The position numbers were made by a program, and so were the translations under genes. From Mogibacterium sp. (GTDB taxonomy: Bacteria; Bacillota; Clostridia; Peptostreptococcales; Anaerovoracaceae): 64,000 bases of DNA. A model generated the notes under the pieces. The model searched no databases. It was not told where the DNA came from and was given only the letters and a program-made list of their open reading frames with translations. This document shows, piece by piece, positions 33,073 to 40,895 of the stretch; positions within the stretch are counted from its first letter, which is position 1, and each line of letters begins with the position of its first letter. Location: the NCBI GenBank assembly GCA_017431685.1, contig JAFRKO010000042.1:46242-110241 (forward strand), read 5' to 3'.

Positions 33073-34569
33073 ATGAGTATTTCAAGATTACACAACAGGA
33101 TACTGGCGGTCATTCTCATGCTGGCGATGGTGTTTTCACTGTCGGTAATTGACGTGCATGCAGCAGGAAGCGGCAGCAGTAAGACCATTAAGCTCCAGAG
33201 CTGTCACAAGCCATCGAAAATCGAAATGGGACAGGGCTTTGGAGTCTGGGGAAAGATCAAAGCCAAAAAGAAGATTTACAGTGTGGAGGTCGGTATAGTC
33301 AGCAGAAGCACCGGTAAGTGGGTGATCAAATACTCAAAGAAGAATATAAATAAAAAGACTTTCAGACTTGTAAAGGCTGACAAGAAACTGAAATTCGGCA
33401 CTCTGAAAGCAGGCAAGTATTATTATCGTATAAACGTTAAGCTTAAGGGCAAGAAGAAAAAGAGGATACTTAACAAGAAGTTTACAGTCGTTGATAAATC
33501 GAAAAAGTCTTCATCCGGCAGTAAAAGCAAGTCTGCCTCAGATTCGGATGTTGAGGTGATTAAAGTCGAAGACACCGGGTCAGATACCGGAAAGGACAGC
33601 AGTAAAGACAGCAGCAAGGAAAGCAATAAAGACAGCAGCGACAGCAGTAAAGACAGCAGCACATCCGCTGTTGTTAATAGCAATGCAAATCCACCGGAGG
33701 TCAAACTGAGCGGATTCAAAAGCCCTGTTAAAACGTTCTATGTAGGCAGAGCATTTACTCCTAAGGGAATCGTTACCAGCAGCAGCAAGATCAAAAAGGT
33801 TGAAGTTGGAATAGTATTTGCGCCTACCAACAAGTGGACAAGCTACAAGTATACTGCAAAGGTCAATTCTGATTCGTTTGACCTTGAAGCAGCTGCACCT
33901 AAACTGGGATTCGATGAGCTGCCGGGGGGAACATATTATTACAGAATGTACGCTCATACAAAAGACGGACTCGTAACTGTGTTTAATAAGAAGTTTACCG
34001 TTAAGCCGAGCAGCAAACCGCAGCTGGCGGTCAACTGGGCGATCGATATCGCAAATGATGACACTTTCACTTACGGCAAAAAGCCTATAGCGAACGCTAT
34101 CGGTTGCTACTTCTGCGGCACCAATGATAAAAAGATCAAGAACGCAAAGAGAAAGAAGATGAAGAAACCGGAACGTTATGAGAAGACATATGTCTGCATG
34201 ACGTTTGTAGGCGCAGCATATGCGCATGGCGCGGGAGATCCTGAGATACTGGATCAGTGCCAGAGACGCAGGATGACTCTGTATGAGACTAATGACAACT
34301 TCACCAAGTTCTCATGCTGGATGAAGATAGGTCTGTGCAAAGATCTGACGATTGATGACCTGCAGCCGGGAGATGTGCTGATCAAGTGGTCTGACTTCAA
34401 CGACAACAATGGTCATGCATGCATGTATATCGGCGGCAATGACCTCGTAGAAGCCAGCGGCGGCGGCTGGGGACCGAACTCCATCGCAGTTAAGGAAGAC
34501 GTTGCGGCATCAAGGCTCGCCAGCCTCAGTAACAGCTCCAAGAATTATGTCATGAGATACAGACACTAG
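33073..34569 (+). CDS. Secreted NlpC/P60-like cysteine peptidase with Ser/Lys-rich linker
   Basis: A 498-aa exported protein. The signal peptide (RILAVILMLAMVFSLSV, cleaved near VHA) is followed by two related beta domains (SVEVGIVSRSTGKWV and KVEVGIVFAPTNKWTS), separated by a Ser/Lys/Asp-rich linker with SKDSS-type repeats near residues 150-205. The C-terminal ~190 residues are the catalytic domain: IGCYFCGTN, KTYVCMTFVGAAYAHG (probable nucleophile Cys), LQPGDVLIKW and NGHACMYIG (His). The domain is nearly the same as in the protein at 36717. GTG 33055 is an alternative start. Confidence 0.8.
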   Translation: MSISRLHNRILAVILMLAMVFSLSVIDVHAAGSGSSKTIKLQSCHKPSKIEMGQGFGVWGKIKAKKKIYSVEVGIVSRSTGKWVIKYSKKNINKKTFRLVKADKKLKFGTLKAGKYYYRINVKLKGKKKKRILNKKFTVVDKSKKSSSGSKSKSASDSDVEVIKVEDTGSDTGKDSSKDSSKESNKDSSDSSKDSSTSAVVNSNANPPEVKLSGFKSPVKTFYVGRAFTPKGIVTSSSKIKKVEVGIVFAPTNKWTSYKYTAKVNSDSFDLEAAAPKLGFDELPGGTYYYRMYAHTKDGLVTVFNKKFTVKPSSKPQLAVNWAIDIANDDTFTYGKKPIANAIGCYFCGTNDKKIKNAKRKKMKKPERYEKTYVCMTFVGAAYAHGAGDPEILDQCQRRRMTLYETNDNFTKFSCWMKIGLCKDLTIDDLQPGDVLIKWSDFNDNNGHACMYIGGNDLVEASGGGWGPNSIAVKEDVAASRLASLSNSSKNYVMRYRH

Positions 34570-34611
34570 GGATCGAAGACTGATCAGTAAAAAGGAAGGA
34601 GAGTTTATACA

Positions 34612-35250
34612 ATGCAAGTTAAGAGAAAACTCAGGATCCTGTCGATCCTGATGTGCTTAGCTCTGTTAGTGAGTTTCTCATTTACAATGGTACTTGCCGA
34701 AGACGGTGAGGAAAGTGCGGCAAAGAAGATCGTATCTTCTGCATCAGCAGACAGTGAGGATGAATCTGTCAAAAGCCTCCCTGAAGAAGATTCGGCTGAT
34801 GAGACAGCAGTTGTCAGGAATGAACTTAAAACCGCGGGTAAAGACAGTTTTTTCATTGACGGTGAACCGGGCTATGAAGATGACTATATCGACTGGAACG
34901 GTGATGATGACTTCATATTATATAAAGGTGATGTTCTGAATCTGGACTTCTTTATGCATGATGCATGGGAGGAGTACAATACTATACCTGCGTTTGATAT
35001 ATGGAGTTTAAAGTATGATGAGCCTGTGTTCACATACAATCCCGCTGACAGCAGTCTCGTTGCAGCTGCAGGCGAATGGGATCATTATACAGCTCAGATC
35101 GATATTGGCTCCGCAGATCTTGAGCCGGGTTATTATTTCATAGCGATACAGGCAATGCCTTGCAATGAAGAGGGTGCATGGGTCGAAGATTTTTCAGGAT
35201 TCGAGATCCCGGAAGAGTATGTTGATTTCACTATAAATGAGCGTCCATAA
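34612..35250 (+). CDS. Small secreted acidic protein of unknown function
   Basis: A 212-aa exported protein with GGAAGGAG upstream of ATG 34612. The signal peptide (RILSILMCLALLVSFSF) is followed by a highly acidic low-complexity stretch (~25-65) and a beta-rich domain (DFILYKGDVLNLDFFMHD, LEPGYYFIAIQAMP) that could be a binding fold. No known motif is recognised. It follows the secreted cysteine peptidase by 42 bp and may be co-transcribed with it. A strong terminator lies just after it. Confidence 0.65.
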   Translation: MQVKRKLRILSILMCLALLVSFSFTMVLAEDGEESAAKKIVSSASADSEDESVKSLPEEDSADETAVVRNELKTAGKDSFFIDGEPGYEDDYIDWNGDDDFILYKGDVLNLDFFMHDAWEEYNTIPAFDIWSLKYDEPVFTYNPADSSLVAAAGEWDHYTAQIDIGSADLEPGYYFIAIQAMPCNEEGAWVEDFSGFEIPEEYVDFTINERP

Positions 35251-35267
35251 GCGCTTATAAGCAAAAT

Positions 35268-35313
35268 AAGGGACTGTTGTACGATAGCCGTACAGCAGTC
35301 CCTCTTTTTTTTT
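35268..35313. terminator. Strong rho-independent terminator
   Basis: A 14-bp stem (one G-U) from 35270-35283 and 35289-35302 with a 5-nt loop, followed by a run of ~9 T. It lies between convergent genes. Confidence 0.85.
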
Positions 35314-35327
35314 GTGATTCAGCCCGG

Positions 35328-36632
35328 TCAGGCATCCTGGGTTTCAGTTTCCGGCGTGTCAGTCTCCTGCGCATCCGTTTCCTGAGCGTCAGTTTCCTGC
35401 TTTTCTTTCTGAATCTTTATGCTTTTTATGCAGCTGTCCATGATGTTCGGGAAGACGGCCGCGGCATTTTCATCAAGACAGACGCCATCTAATATATATA
35501 TGCTGACTCCGCCCTTGTGCTTTACCGCGAAGTAGTAGCTGTAGTTGTTGTAATCTGACGTCGGCCCGGTTCCTTCTTCATTCATCTGAGGATAAATGTA
35601 GAAACCGCTGATGTCGCCAGACTTAAGAGGCTTCTGCAGAACATCGCCTTCGGAGACTGCTTCCCAGTCGTCAAACCAGTTATCTGCCTTTTTGCCTTTC
35701 GGCATAGCTTTCTTTGTGACAGTCTCGCTCCTGTAGAGGGAGATGGTGTAAAGCTTTGTATCCTCTTCGCCCGGATATACTGCGGTGATCGCATGCGGTA
35801 CAGAAGGGTATTTTTCATCATCTTCGGCCCATGTATACGATATACTGTACTCTTCGTCTCCAGTGGTCGGTACTGAGACATGCACATCGTTTACGATAAG
35901 AGTTCCCTCAAGCGCGGAGATCTCATCGTTCTCCTCTGAATACTGTATCGGATCATCCTCGTTTATGGATACATTCATGGAGATCTGATTGACAGCAAAC
36001 ACCAGAAGAACTATTCCGACAGCGATCGCAAGAAGAAGAAATCTGCGTTTCACCTTTCCTTTGCGGCGCTTCTTGCGGATCTTCGGCACTCTTCCTGCAG
36101 CCGTATCAGCTTCCGGTTTTTCGGTGCTGTCATCAGCCTGCGATTCTTCAGCCGGTTCAGGACCTTCTTCCAAATCCTCTTCTGACAGACCTGCATCCAG
36201 AAGCATGTCGTTTATCATGTCTTCTCCTAGCATTTTGAGGAGATGACCGATATGCTCCGGCTCGAGCTCGCCGCCTGCAGCAAAGGTATCAGCTGCCGGC
36301 TCTTCATTTACGCCATCAGCCGGCCGTTCTTCGGCCTGCTGCGGATTTTCGTCTGTTTCCGTACCGCTGTCTGCTTCTGGATCTCCCGAAAGGGCAGTAT
36401 CTTCAGTTTCGTTTTCACCAGCAGCATCAGCTTCGGATTCCACGGTACTGTCTTCAGCTTCGGTGGCCTCGTTATCAGCAGCGGTATCCTCTTCTGACAG
36501 ACCCGAGCGTTCGAGCATTTCGTTGATGTAAGATTCGCCGAGACTTTTAAACAGATCCTCGATTTTCTCCTGGCTGAGAACATTGTTGTCTCCAGTATCA
36601 ATATTCAGTTGTTCTTTCAGTTCTTCATTCAT
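35328..36632 (-). CDS. Bitopic membrane protein with a duplicated 30-residue motif
   Basis: A 434-aa protein of unknown function. The cytoplasmic N-terminal ~190 residues are very acidic. They hold two copies of a helical motif, residues ~20-49 (LFKSLGESYINEMLERSGLS) and ~124-153 (LLKMLGEDMINDMLLDAGLS), each ending in SEED. A basic KIRKKRRKGKVKRR stretch leads into a membrane helix at ~197-214 and an external domain of ~190 residues. The tail has QETDA-type repeats. There is no Shine-Dalgarno; an extended -10 (TGgTATAAT) ends 8 nt before the ATG. It is divergent from the secreted peptidase at 36717. Confidence 0.75.
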   Translation of the reverse strand: MNEELKEQLNIDTGDNNVLSQEKIEDLFKSLGESYINEMLERSGLSEEDTAADNEATEAEDSTVESEADAAGENETEDTALSGDPEADSGTETDENPQQAEERPADGVNEEPAADTFAAGGELEPEHIGHLLKMLGEDMINDMLLDAGLSEEDLEEGPEPAEESQADDSTEKPEADTAAGRVPKIRKKRRKGKVKRRFLLLAIAVGIVLLVFAVNQISMNVSINEDDPIQYSEENDEISALEGTLIVNDVHVSVPTTGDEEYSISYTWAEDDEKYPSVPHAITAVYPGEEDTKLYTISLYRSETVTKKAMPKGKKADNWFDDWEAVSEGDVLQKPLKSGDISGFYIYPQMNEEGTGPTSDYNNYSYYFAVKHKGGVSIYILDGVCLDENAAAVFPNIMDSCIKSIKIQKEKQETDAQETDAQETDTPETETQDA

Positions 36633-36640
36633 ACTGAAAA

Positions 36641-36649
36641 ATTATACCA
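36641..36649 (-). promoter_or_regulatory. Extended -10 promoter, leaderless type
   Basis: On the minus strand TGgTATAAT is followed by 8 nt and ATG 36632; no ribosome site is present. Confidence 0.55.
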
Positions 36650-36679
36650 TACAAACACAAAACTTACGCACTCTTTTCA

Positions 36680-36708
36680 TTGTTTAAATATGAGTGTTGT
36701 GATATTAT
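36680..36708 (+). promoter_or_regulatory. Promoter TTGTTT-N17-TATTAT, leaderless type
   Basis: TTGTTT 36680-36685 and TATTAT 36703-36708 with 17-bp spacing; ATG 36717 follows after 8 nt with no ribosome site. Confidence 0.55.
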
Positions 36709-36716
36709 TTAAACCT

Positions 36717-38126
36717 ATGAGAAAAGGCTTAAGTACACTGTTTTTAATATGCGTTATCATACTTGCCGGTACGCTGGCGGTATATGCCGAAGAAAATCAG
36801 GGGCTGACTGTTTACAACACCAGGTTCATCACCAACAACAAAGACGCGACGTTCATTGAAGGTGATGTGCCTGTCGCTAACGGACAGACGATCGTTCTTA
36901 AGGCCGGTTTTCATGTGATTGCTGAGAAGCAGATGCCGAATACCGGCAAAGCTTCTTCATTCAGGATCAAAGTGCCTGAGGAGAGCATCAGAGATAACAA
37001 CGTCTCGGTGTTCTATGCTTCAGAACGTAAGGGGGGCATATCTCAGAGCAAGCCGGTGAGAGTAGAAGTCGAGTACATAGAGAGGCAGAAGCAGAAGATC
37101 ACCACTGATGATAATGTGTTCTCAATGACTTACCCGGGCCTTGATACCTCTATCAAAGCCAAGGCCACTTCCGGTGAGAAGCTTATCTATACTTCAAGCA
37201 ATCCTGATGTAGTCGAAGTCGATCAGAAAGGCAATCTGAAGGCAAAGAGCGGAGGCAATGCCGAGATATCAGTCAGGCAGATCGGAAGCAGCGCTTATGA
37301 GGAAGCTGAAAAGACGGTAAAGGTATCTGTTGAAGAGATAGACGCCTATACTGTTACTTTCCACTCCAGTGACGACGAAAATGCGACTGTAAAGCAGATA
37401 ATCGAGATGGATTCACCGGGAGAGCTTCAGGCATGTTCTTTCGAGAACGGTGATCACAAATTCCTTGGCTGGGCTACTGAAGACGGAGGTCTCAGAGAAT
37501 TCAGAGATTCCGAGTCGGTTACCAACCTTGCGGAAAAGGGCGAAAATGCAGACCTTTATGCCGTGTGGACGGGCGACGGAGCTGTTGCTGCGGTTGCATG
37601 GGCTATTGATATCGCTGCTGATGATTCATTTGCGTACGGAGCCAAACCTGCGGCCAATGCCATAGGATGCTATTTCTGCGGCACCAACTGCGGACCGGTG
37701 AAATACAACAAACCAAAGGGATATGAAAAGACGTATGTCTGCCTTACGTTTGTTGCTGCCGCATATGCTCACGGAGCAGAAGACCCTGAGGTCTATTATG
37801 CATGCTCTAACGGTAAGATGCCTTTGTATGAGAATAATAACAATTTCAGCAGATTCTCCTGCTGGTCTAAAGTAGGGCAGTGCAGCAATCTCAGCATAGA
37901 TGATCTTGAACCGGGCGATGTCGTTATTCAGTGGTCTGACCGTAACGATAACAGCGGTCATACATGGATGTATGCCGGCAATGGTCAGATCGTAGAGAGC
38001 ACCGGCGGCGGCTGGGGAGCCAACTCTATTGCACTCAAGGATGGTGCAGCCGGAAGGCTTGCAAGCTACGGACGTAGCGGGCGCAACTACGTAATGAGAT
38101 ATGTCGGAGCGAACGCTCAGAACTGA
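36717..38126 (+). CDS. Secreted NlpC/P60-like cysteine peptidase with Ig and InlB-type repeats
   Basis: A 469-aa exported protein whose catalytic domain matches that at 33073: IGCYFCGTN, KTYVCLTFVAAAYAHG (probable nucleophile), LEPGDVVIQW and SGHTWMYAGNGQIVES. Ahead of it lie a signal peptide (STLFLICVIILAGTLAVYA), a beta domain, a Big_2-like Ig segment (YTSSNPDVVEVDQKGNLKAK) and one InlB/Listeria-Bacteroides-type repeat (HKFLGWATEDG, DLYAVWTGD). ATG 36717 is the sensible start because it begins the signal peptide; the frame to 36609 covers the promoter. It likely trims peptidoglycan. Confidence 0.8.
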   Translation: MRKGLSTLFLICVIILAGTLAVYAEENQGLTVYNTRFITNNKDATFIEGDVPVANGQTIVLKAGFHVIAEKQMPNTGKASSFRIKVPEESIRDNNVSVFYASERKGGISQSKPVRVEVEYIERQKQKITTDDNVFSMTYPGLDTSIKAKATSGEKLIYTSSNPDVVEVDQKGNLKAKSGGNAEISVRQIGSSAYEEAEKTVKVSVEEIDAYTVTFHSSDDENATVKQIIEMDSPGELQACSFENGDHKFLGWATEDGGLREFRDSESVTNLAEKGENADLYAVWTGDGAVAAVAWAIDIAADDSFAYGAKPAANAIGCYFCGTNCGPVKYNKPKGYEKTYVCLTFVAAAYAHGAEDPEVYYACSNGKMPLYENNNNFSRFSCWSKVGQCSNLSIDDLEPGDVVIQWSDRNDNSGHTWMYAGNGQIVESTGGGWGANSIALKDGAAGRLASYGRSGRNYVMRYVGANAQN

Positions 38127-38141
38127 TAATAATAATCATTA

Positions 38142-38166
38142 AGCCGGAAATTGCCCGGCTTTTTGT
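38142..38166 (+). terminator. Rho-independent terminator
   Basis: AGCCGG (38142-38147) and CCGGCT (38155-38160) with a 7-nt loop and a T-run, just after the secreted peptidase gene. Confidence 0.7.
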
Positions 38167-38182
38167 TAACCTCGTGATCAAT

Positions 38183-38215
38183 GAGTGAAATGCATGTATA
38201 GTGTGCATTTCACTC
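38183..38215. repeat. Perfect 12-bp inverted repeat, operator or second terminator
   Basis: GAGTGAAATGCA (38183-38194) and TGCATTTCACTC (38204-38215) flank 9 nt. The right arm covers the place where a -35 should lie for the -10 at 38227. TGTTTTT follows the right arm, so it could also act as a terminator stem. Confidence 0.65.
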
Positions 38216-38223
38216 TGTTTTTA

Positions 38224-38232
38224 TGGTAGAAT
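38224..38232 (+). promoter_or_regulatory. Extended -10 promoter of the 39-aa gene
   Basis: TGgTAGAAT with the hexamer at 38227-38232, 10 nt before ATG 38243. No ribosome site is present. Confidence 0.4.
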
Positions 38233-38242
38233 AAAATTAACT

Positions 38243-38362
38243 ATGGGCAAATCAAATAAAACCAGCATGATCAGGAGTATCAAAAGAAAGGCCGGACGCG
38301 CAGCTGCATCGATCAAAGCTGCGATCAGGGATTTTCTGATAAAAGTCAATCCCGGTCCGTAA
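38243..38362 (+). CDS. Small basic peptide (39 aa), hypothetical
   Basis: A short open frame of 39 codons: MGKSNKTSMIRSIKRKAGRA then AASIKAAIRDFLIKVNPGP. It is strongly basic and could fold as an amphipathic helix (residues ~8-34), as in membrane-active or nucleic-acid-binding peptides. Support for expression comes from the extended -10 ahead of it, the perfect inverted repeat overlapping the expected -35, and isolation between a terminator and the next gene. Against it: no Shine-Dalgarno and short length. It does not look like a secreted signal-peptide protein. It lies 65 bp before an ATP-grasp gene and could instead be a leader. Function unknown. Confidence 0.45.
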   Translation: MGKSNKTSMIRSIKRKAGRAAASIKAAIRDFLIKVNPGP

Positions 38363-38427
38363 CGGCCTTATTTTGGGCTGGAATTCGTGATGGATCAATA
38401 CAACAGACTTACCATCTGAAGGATGAA

Positions 38428-39555
38428 ATGAAAAAAAGGATACTGATTCTCGGCGCGGGAAACGCGCAGATAGATGCTATTGAATACTGCAAGGCTCACG
38501 GATATGAAACTGTCGGATGCAGCTACACGACTGTAGACTGCGGGATCCCGCATCTGGATATCTTTGAGCAGGTCGATATAAAGAGTGTGGAAGGAGTTGC
38601 GGCTCTTGCCGGAAAATACGGAGTGTCTGCGATATATTCGGTAGGCTCCGATATTGCCATGCCTACTGTAATGAAAGTCAGTGAGCAGCTGGGACTGCCG
38701 CGGTTCATTTCAGCGGAGGCAGCAGAGATATGCCACTCCAAGGGGAAAATGAGAGAGACTCTCGGTGAAGGATTCGAAGGAAATGCCGCGTTCAAAGTCT
38801 GCGGTACCTTAGAAGAAGCTCTGGAGTATAAGGATTTTCCGGCTATGATGAAGCCGGTCGATTCCCAGGGGCAGAGAGGCTGCTTCAAAGTTGAGTCAGC
38901 TGAGGATATAAGAGAGCACTTCGCCGCTTCGCTTGACTATTCCTTTGAGGGCAAGGTGATCATTGAAGAGTTCATTGACGGACCTGAGGTCTCAGTCAAT
39001 GCATATATGCAGGACGGCACTATGAAGTTTGCGATCGTCAGCGACCGCTATGCCTTCGACGAATATCCGGGAGGCATCATCAAAGAGCACAGAGTCCCGT
39101 CATCATTCGCTGATGAAGAGGCGCAGGCAAAAACAGTGGATCTGTCAGCCAGAGTGGCCGCGAAGATAGGCATCAGCAACGGACCGGCCTACTTCCAGAT
39201 CAAACTCAGAAACAGCAGGGAGCCGGTCATCCTAGAGGTGACGCCGAGGCTCGACGGCTGCCATATGTGGAACCTTATAAAGCATTACTGCGGAGCTGAT
39301 CTGCTTGACGCGTGCTTCAGGCACCTGCTTGAAGGTGAATCGGTTCTTGACGGAAACTATGAGATGCCGCGCGAGGAGTACAGCCTCGTGTTTATGAGCA
39401 AAGAGCCGAACACATCGTTCGCGAAGGCGGATTTTGATACTGATGGCGCTGAATATGTCTGCTATTACTACAACGACGGCGACAGGGTGCTGAAGATAAA
39501 CGGTTACATCGAGAAGTGCGGTTATATAATCCGCAGGACGGAGCGCACCATATAG
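38428..39555 (+). CDS. ATP-grasp ligase
   Basis: A 375-aa ATP-grasp enzyme of the same broad family as those at 16328 and 17548. Motifs: ILILGAGNAQIDAIEYCKAH (preATP domain), FPAMMKPVDSQGQRGCFKV (ATP lysine and loop), IEEFIDGPEVSVNAYM and the metal-site region VILEVTPRLDGCHMW. AAGG is found 6 nt before ATG 38428. It opens a run of ~20 co-directional genes reaching 62236. Its partner may be the adenylation enzyme directly downstream. It is expected to make an amide or similar bond; the substrate is unknown. Confidence 0.84.
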   Translation: MKKRILILGAGNAQIDAIEYCKAHGYETVGCSYTTVDCGIPHLDIFEQVDIKSVEGVAALAGKYGVSAIYSVGSDIAMPTVMKVSEQLGLPRFISAEAAEICHSKGKMRETLGEGFEGNAAFKVCGTLEEALEYKDFPAMMKPVDSQGQRGCFKVESAEDIREHFAASLDYSFEGKVIIEEFIDGPEVSVNAYMQDGTMKFAIVSDRYAFDEYPGGIIKEHRVPSSFADEEAQAKTVDLSARVAAKIGISNGPAYFQIKLRNSREPVILEVTPRLDGCHMWNLIKHYCGADLLDACFRHLLEGESVLDGNYEMPREEYSLVFMSKEPNTSFAKADFDTDGAEYVCYYYNDGDRVLKINGYIEKCGYIIRRTERTI

Positions 39556-39586
39556 GCAGCGCTGCAAACATTAATGGAGGATCACC

Positions 39587-40894
39587 GTGGGAATTCAGAA
39601 AAAGCTTAAAAACGTATATACGGTATGGTACCTGCTGACACTCAGGCCTTCGCTTGACGGGGACCCGAAAAAGATCAAGGCCGATCAGAACCGCAAGGTG
39701 CATAAGATCATGAAGCGGGCATATAAGATCCCGGTTTACAGAGAAAAATTCGAGCAGTCGGGTACGACTCCTGATGATTATCATTCAGCAGAAGATCTCG
39801 CAAAATTCCCGACTCTTACAAAGCCTGAGCTCCGTCTCTGGATGCAGAAGGAGTGGGATGATCATCCTGAGAAGCACGATGACATAAACATCCTCAGCAC
39901 AAGCGGATCGTCGGGCACACCTTTAAAGATGCTCTACACACAGAAGGAGCAGGCCTGCAGCGATGCCAACTGGGCGAGAGCGCTGAAGGCAGCTGGCTAT
40001 AAGCCTCTGTTCGGAAAGATGTATTCATTCTCGACGAGCCACAAGGGCCCGCGCAAAAAGAACAGAGACTCCATAATCCAGAAATTCGGACTGATGCGCC
40101 GCAAGGTGGTCGGCGAGGATCACATCGTTGGCGACGGCATCGCAGATCTGATCGCAGATATCAACGATTACAAGCCTGACCTCATCTGCCTGCGCCGAAA
40201 CGTTATGGTGCGCATGGTGCAGTATGCTGAAGAGCATAATCTCAAGGTGTATAAGCCGAAGTTCTACGCGCCTATCAGCGAGATGGTCGACGGAGTGACG
40301 CGCAGGATGCTGGCAAAGACACTGGGCGACGGTCTCATCGATGCGTACGGCGTATCTGAGATGGGAAGCTTTATATATGAAATACCTGGCAAACCGTACA
40401 GGCTTGTTGCAAATGATATAGCGGTCGCCAACGTATACAATGACAAGAATGAGCTTGCTGACGACGGACGTATCCTTGTTACGTCGCTTTACAAGCACAC
40501 ATATCCGCTTATCAACTATGAGACGATGGATCTCGGAAAGTCGTTCGTAAAGGACGGCATCCGCTACTTCACAGACATCGAAGGCCGTGTGAACGATCTC
40601 GTCAAACATGAGGGCGGAGCAGATTCATCGGCTCTCCAGCTGATGAGAATAGCGAACCATACAGTCGGACTCTCGCAGTTCAGGTTCATCGAAGAGACAT
40701 ACCACGATATGAAGATCCAGCTTGTCGCCGATCCGTTCAACGAGTCGATGACAAAAGAGGAGATCGAAAACAGGTTCATCACTGAAGTGACCAAGCTTTA
40801 CGGAGATGAATTCAGGATAAGCATAGAGTGGCTTGACGAACTGCCGCCTGATCAGACAGGCAAGCAGAGATGTTTCGTCTGCAAAGTAAAATAG
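39587..40894 (+). CDS. PaaK/CapK-like adenylate-forming enzyme
   Basis: A 435-aa member of the phenylacetate-CoA ligase-like adenylating family, which includes CapK of capsule loci. GTG 39587 has GGAGG upstream. Motifs: INILSTSGSSGTPLKMLYT (P-loop-like AMP binding), DAYGVSEMGSFIYEIPGKPY, DDGRILVTSLYKHTYPLINY and the C-terminal FTDIEGRVNDLVKHEGG. It would activate a carboxylate as an acyl-adenylate. Being placed between an ATP-grasp ligase and a nucleotide-sugar epimerase suggests the acid ends up on a sugar or polymer; this is inference. Confidence 0.85.
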   Translation: MGIQKKLKNVYTVWYLLTLRPSLDGDPKKIKADQNRKVHKIMKRAYKIPVYREKFEQSGTTPDDYHSAEDLAKFPTLTKPELRLWMQKEWDDHPEKHDDINILSTSGSSGTPLKMLYTQKEQACSDANWARALKAAGYKPLFGKMYSFSTSHKGPRKKNRDSIIQKFGLMRRKVVGEDHIVGDGIADLIADINDYKPDLICLRRNVMVRMVQYAEEHNLKVYKPKFYAPISEMVDGVTRRMLAKTLGDGLIDAYGVSEMGSFIYEIPGKPYRLVANDIAVANVYNDKNELADDGRILVTSLYKHTYPLINYETMDLGKSFVKDGIRYFTDIEGRVNDLVKHEGGADSSALQLMRIANHTVGLSQFRFIEETYHDMKIQLVADPFNESMTKEEIENRFITEVTKLYGDEFRISIEWLDELPPDQTGKQRCFVCKVK

Positions 40895-40895
40895 C

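Noticed and set aside
33580..34227. 215-codon minus-strand frame inside the secreted peptidase gene
   Set aside because: Shadow of the Ser/Lys linker and catalytic domain; no ribosome site.
40025..40609. 194-codon minus-strand frame opposite the PaaK-like gene
   Set aside because: Antisense to a well-supported enzyme with no start signal or domain.
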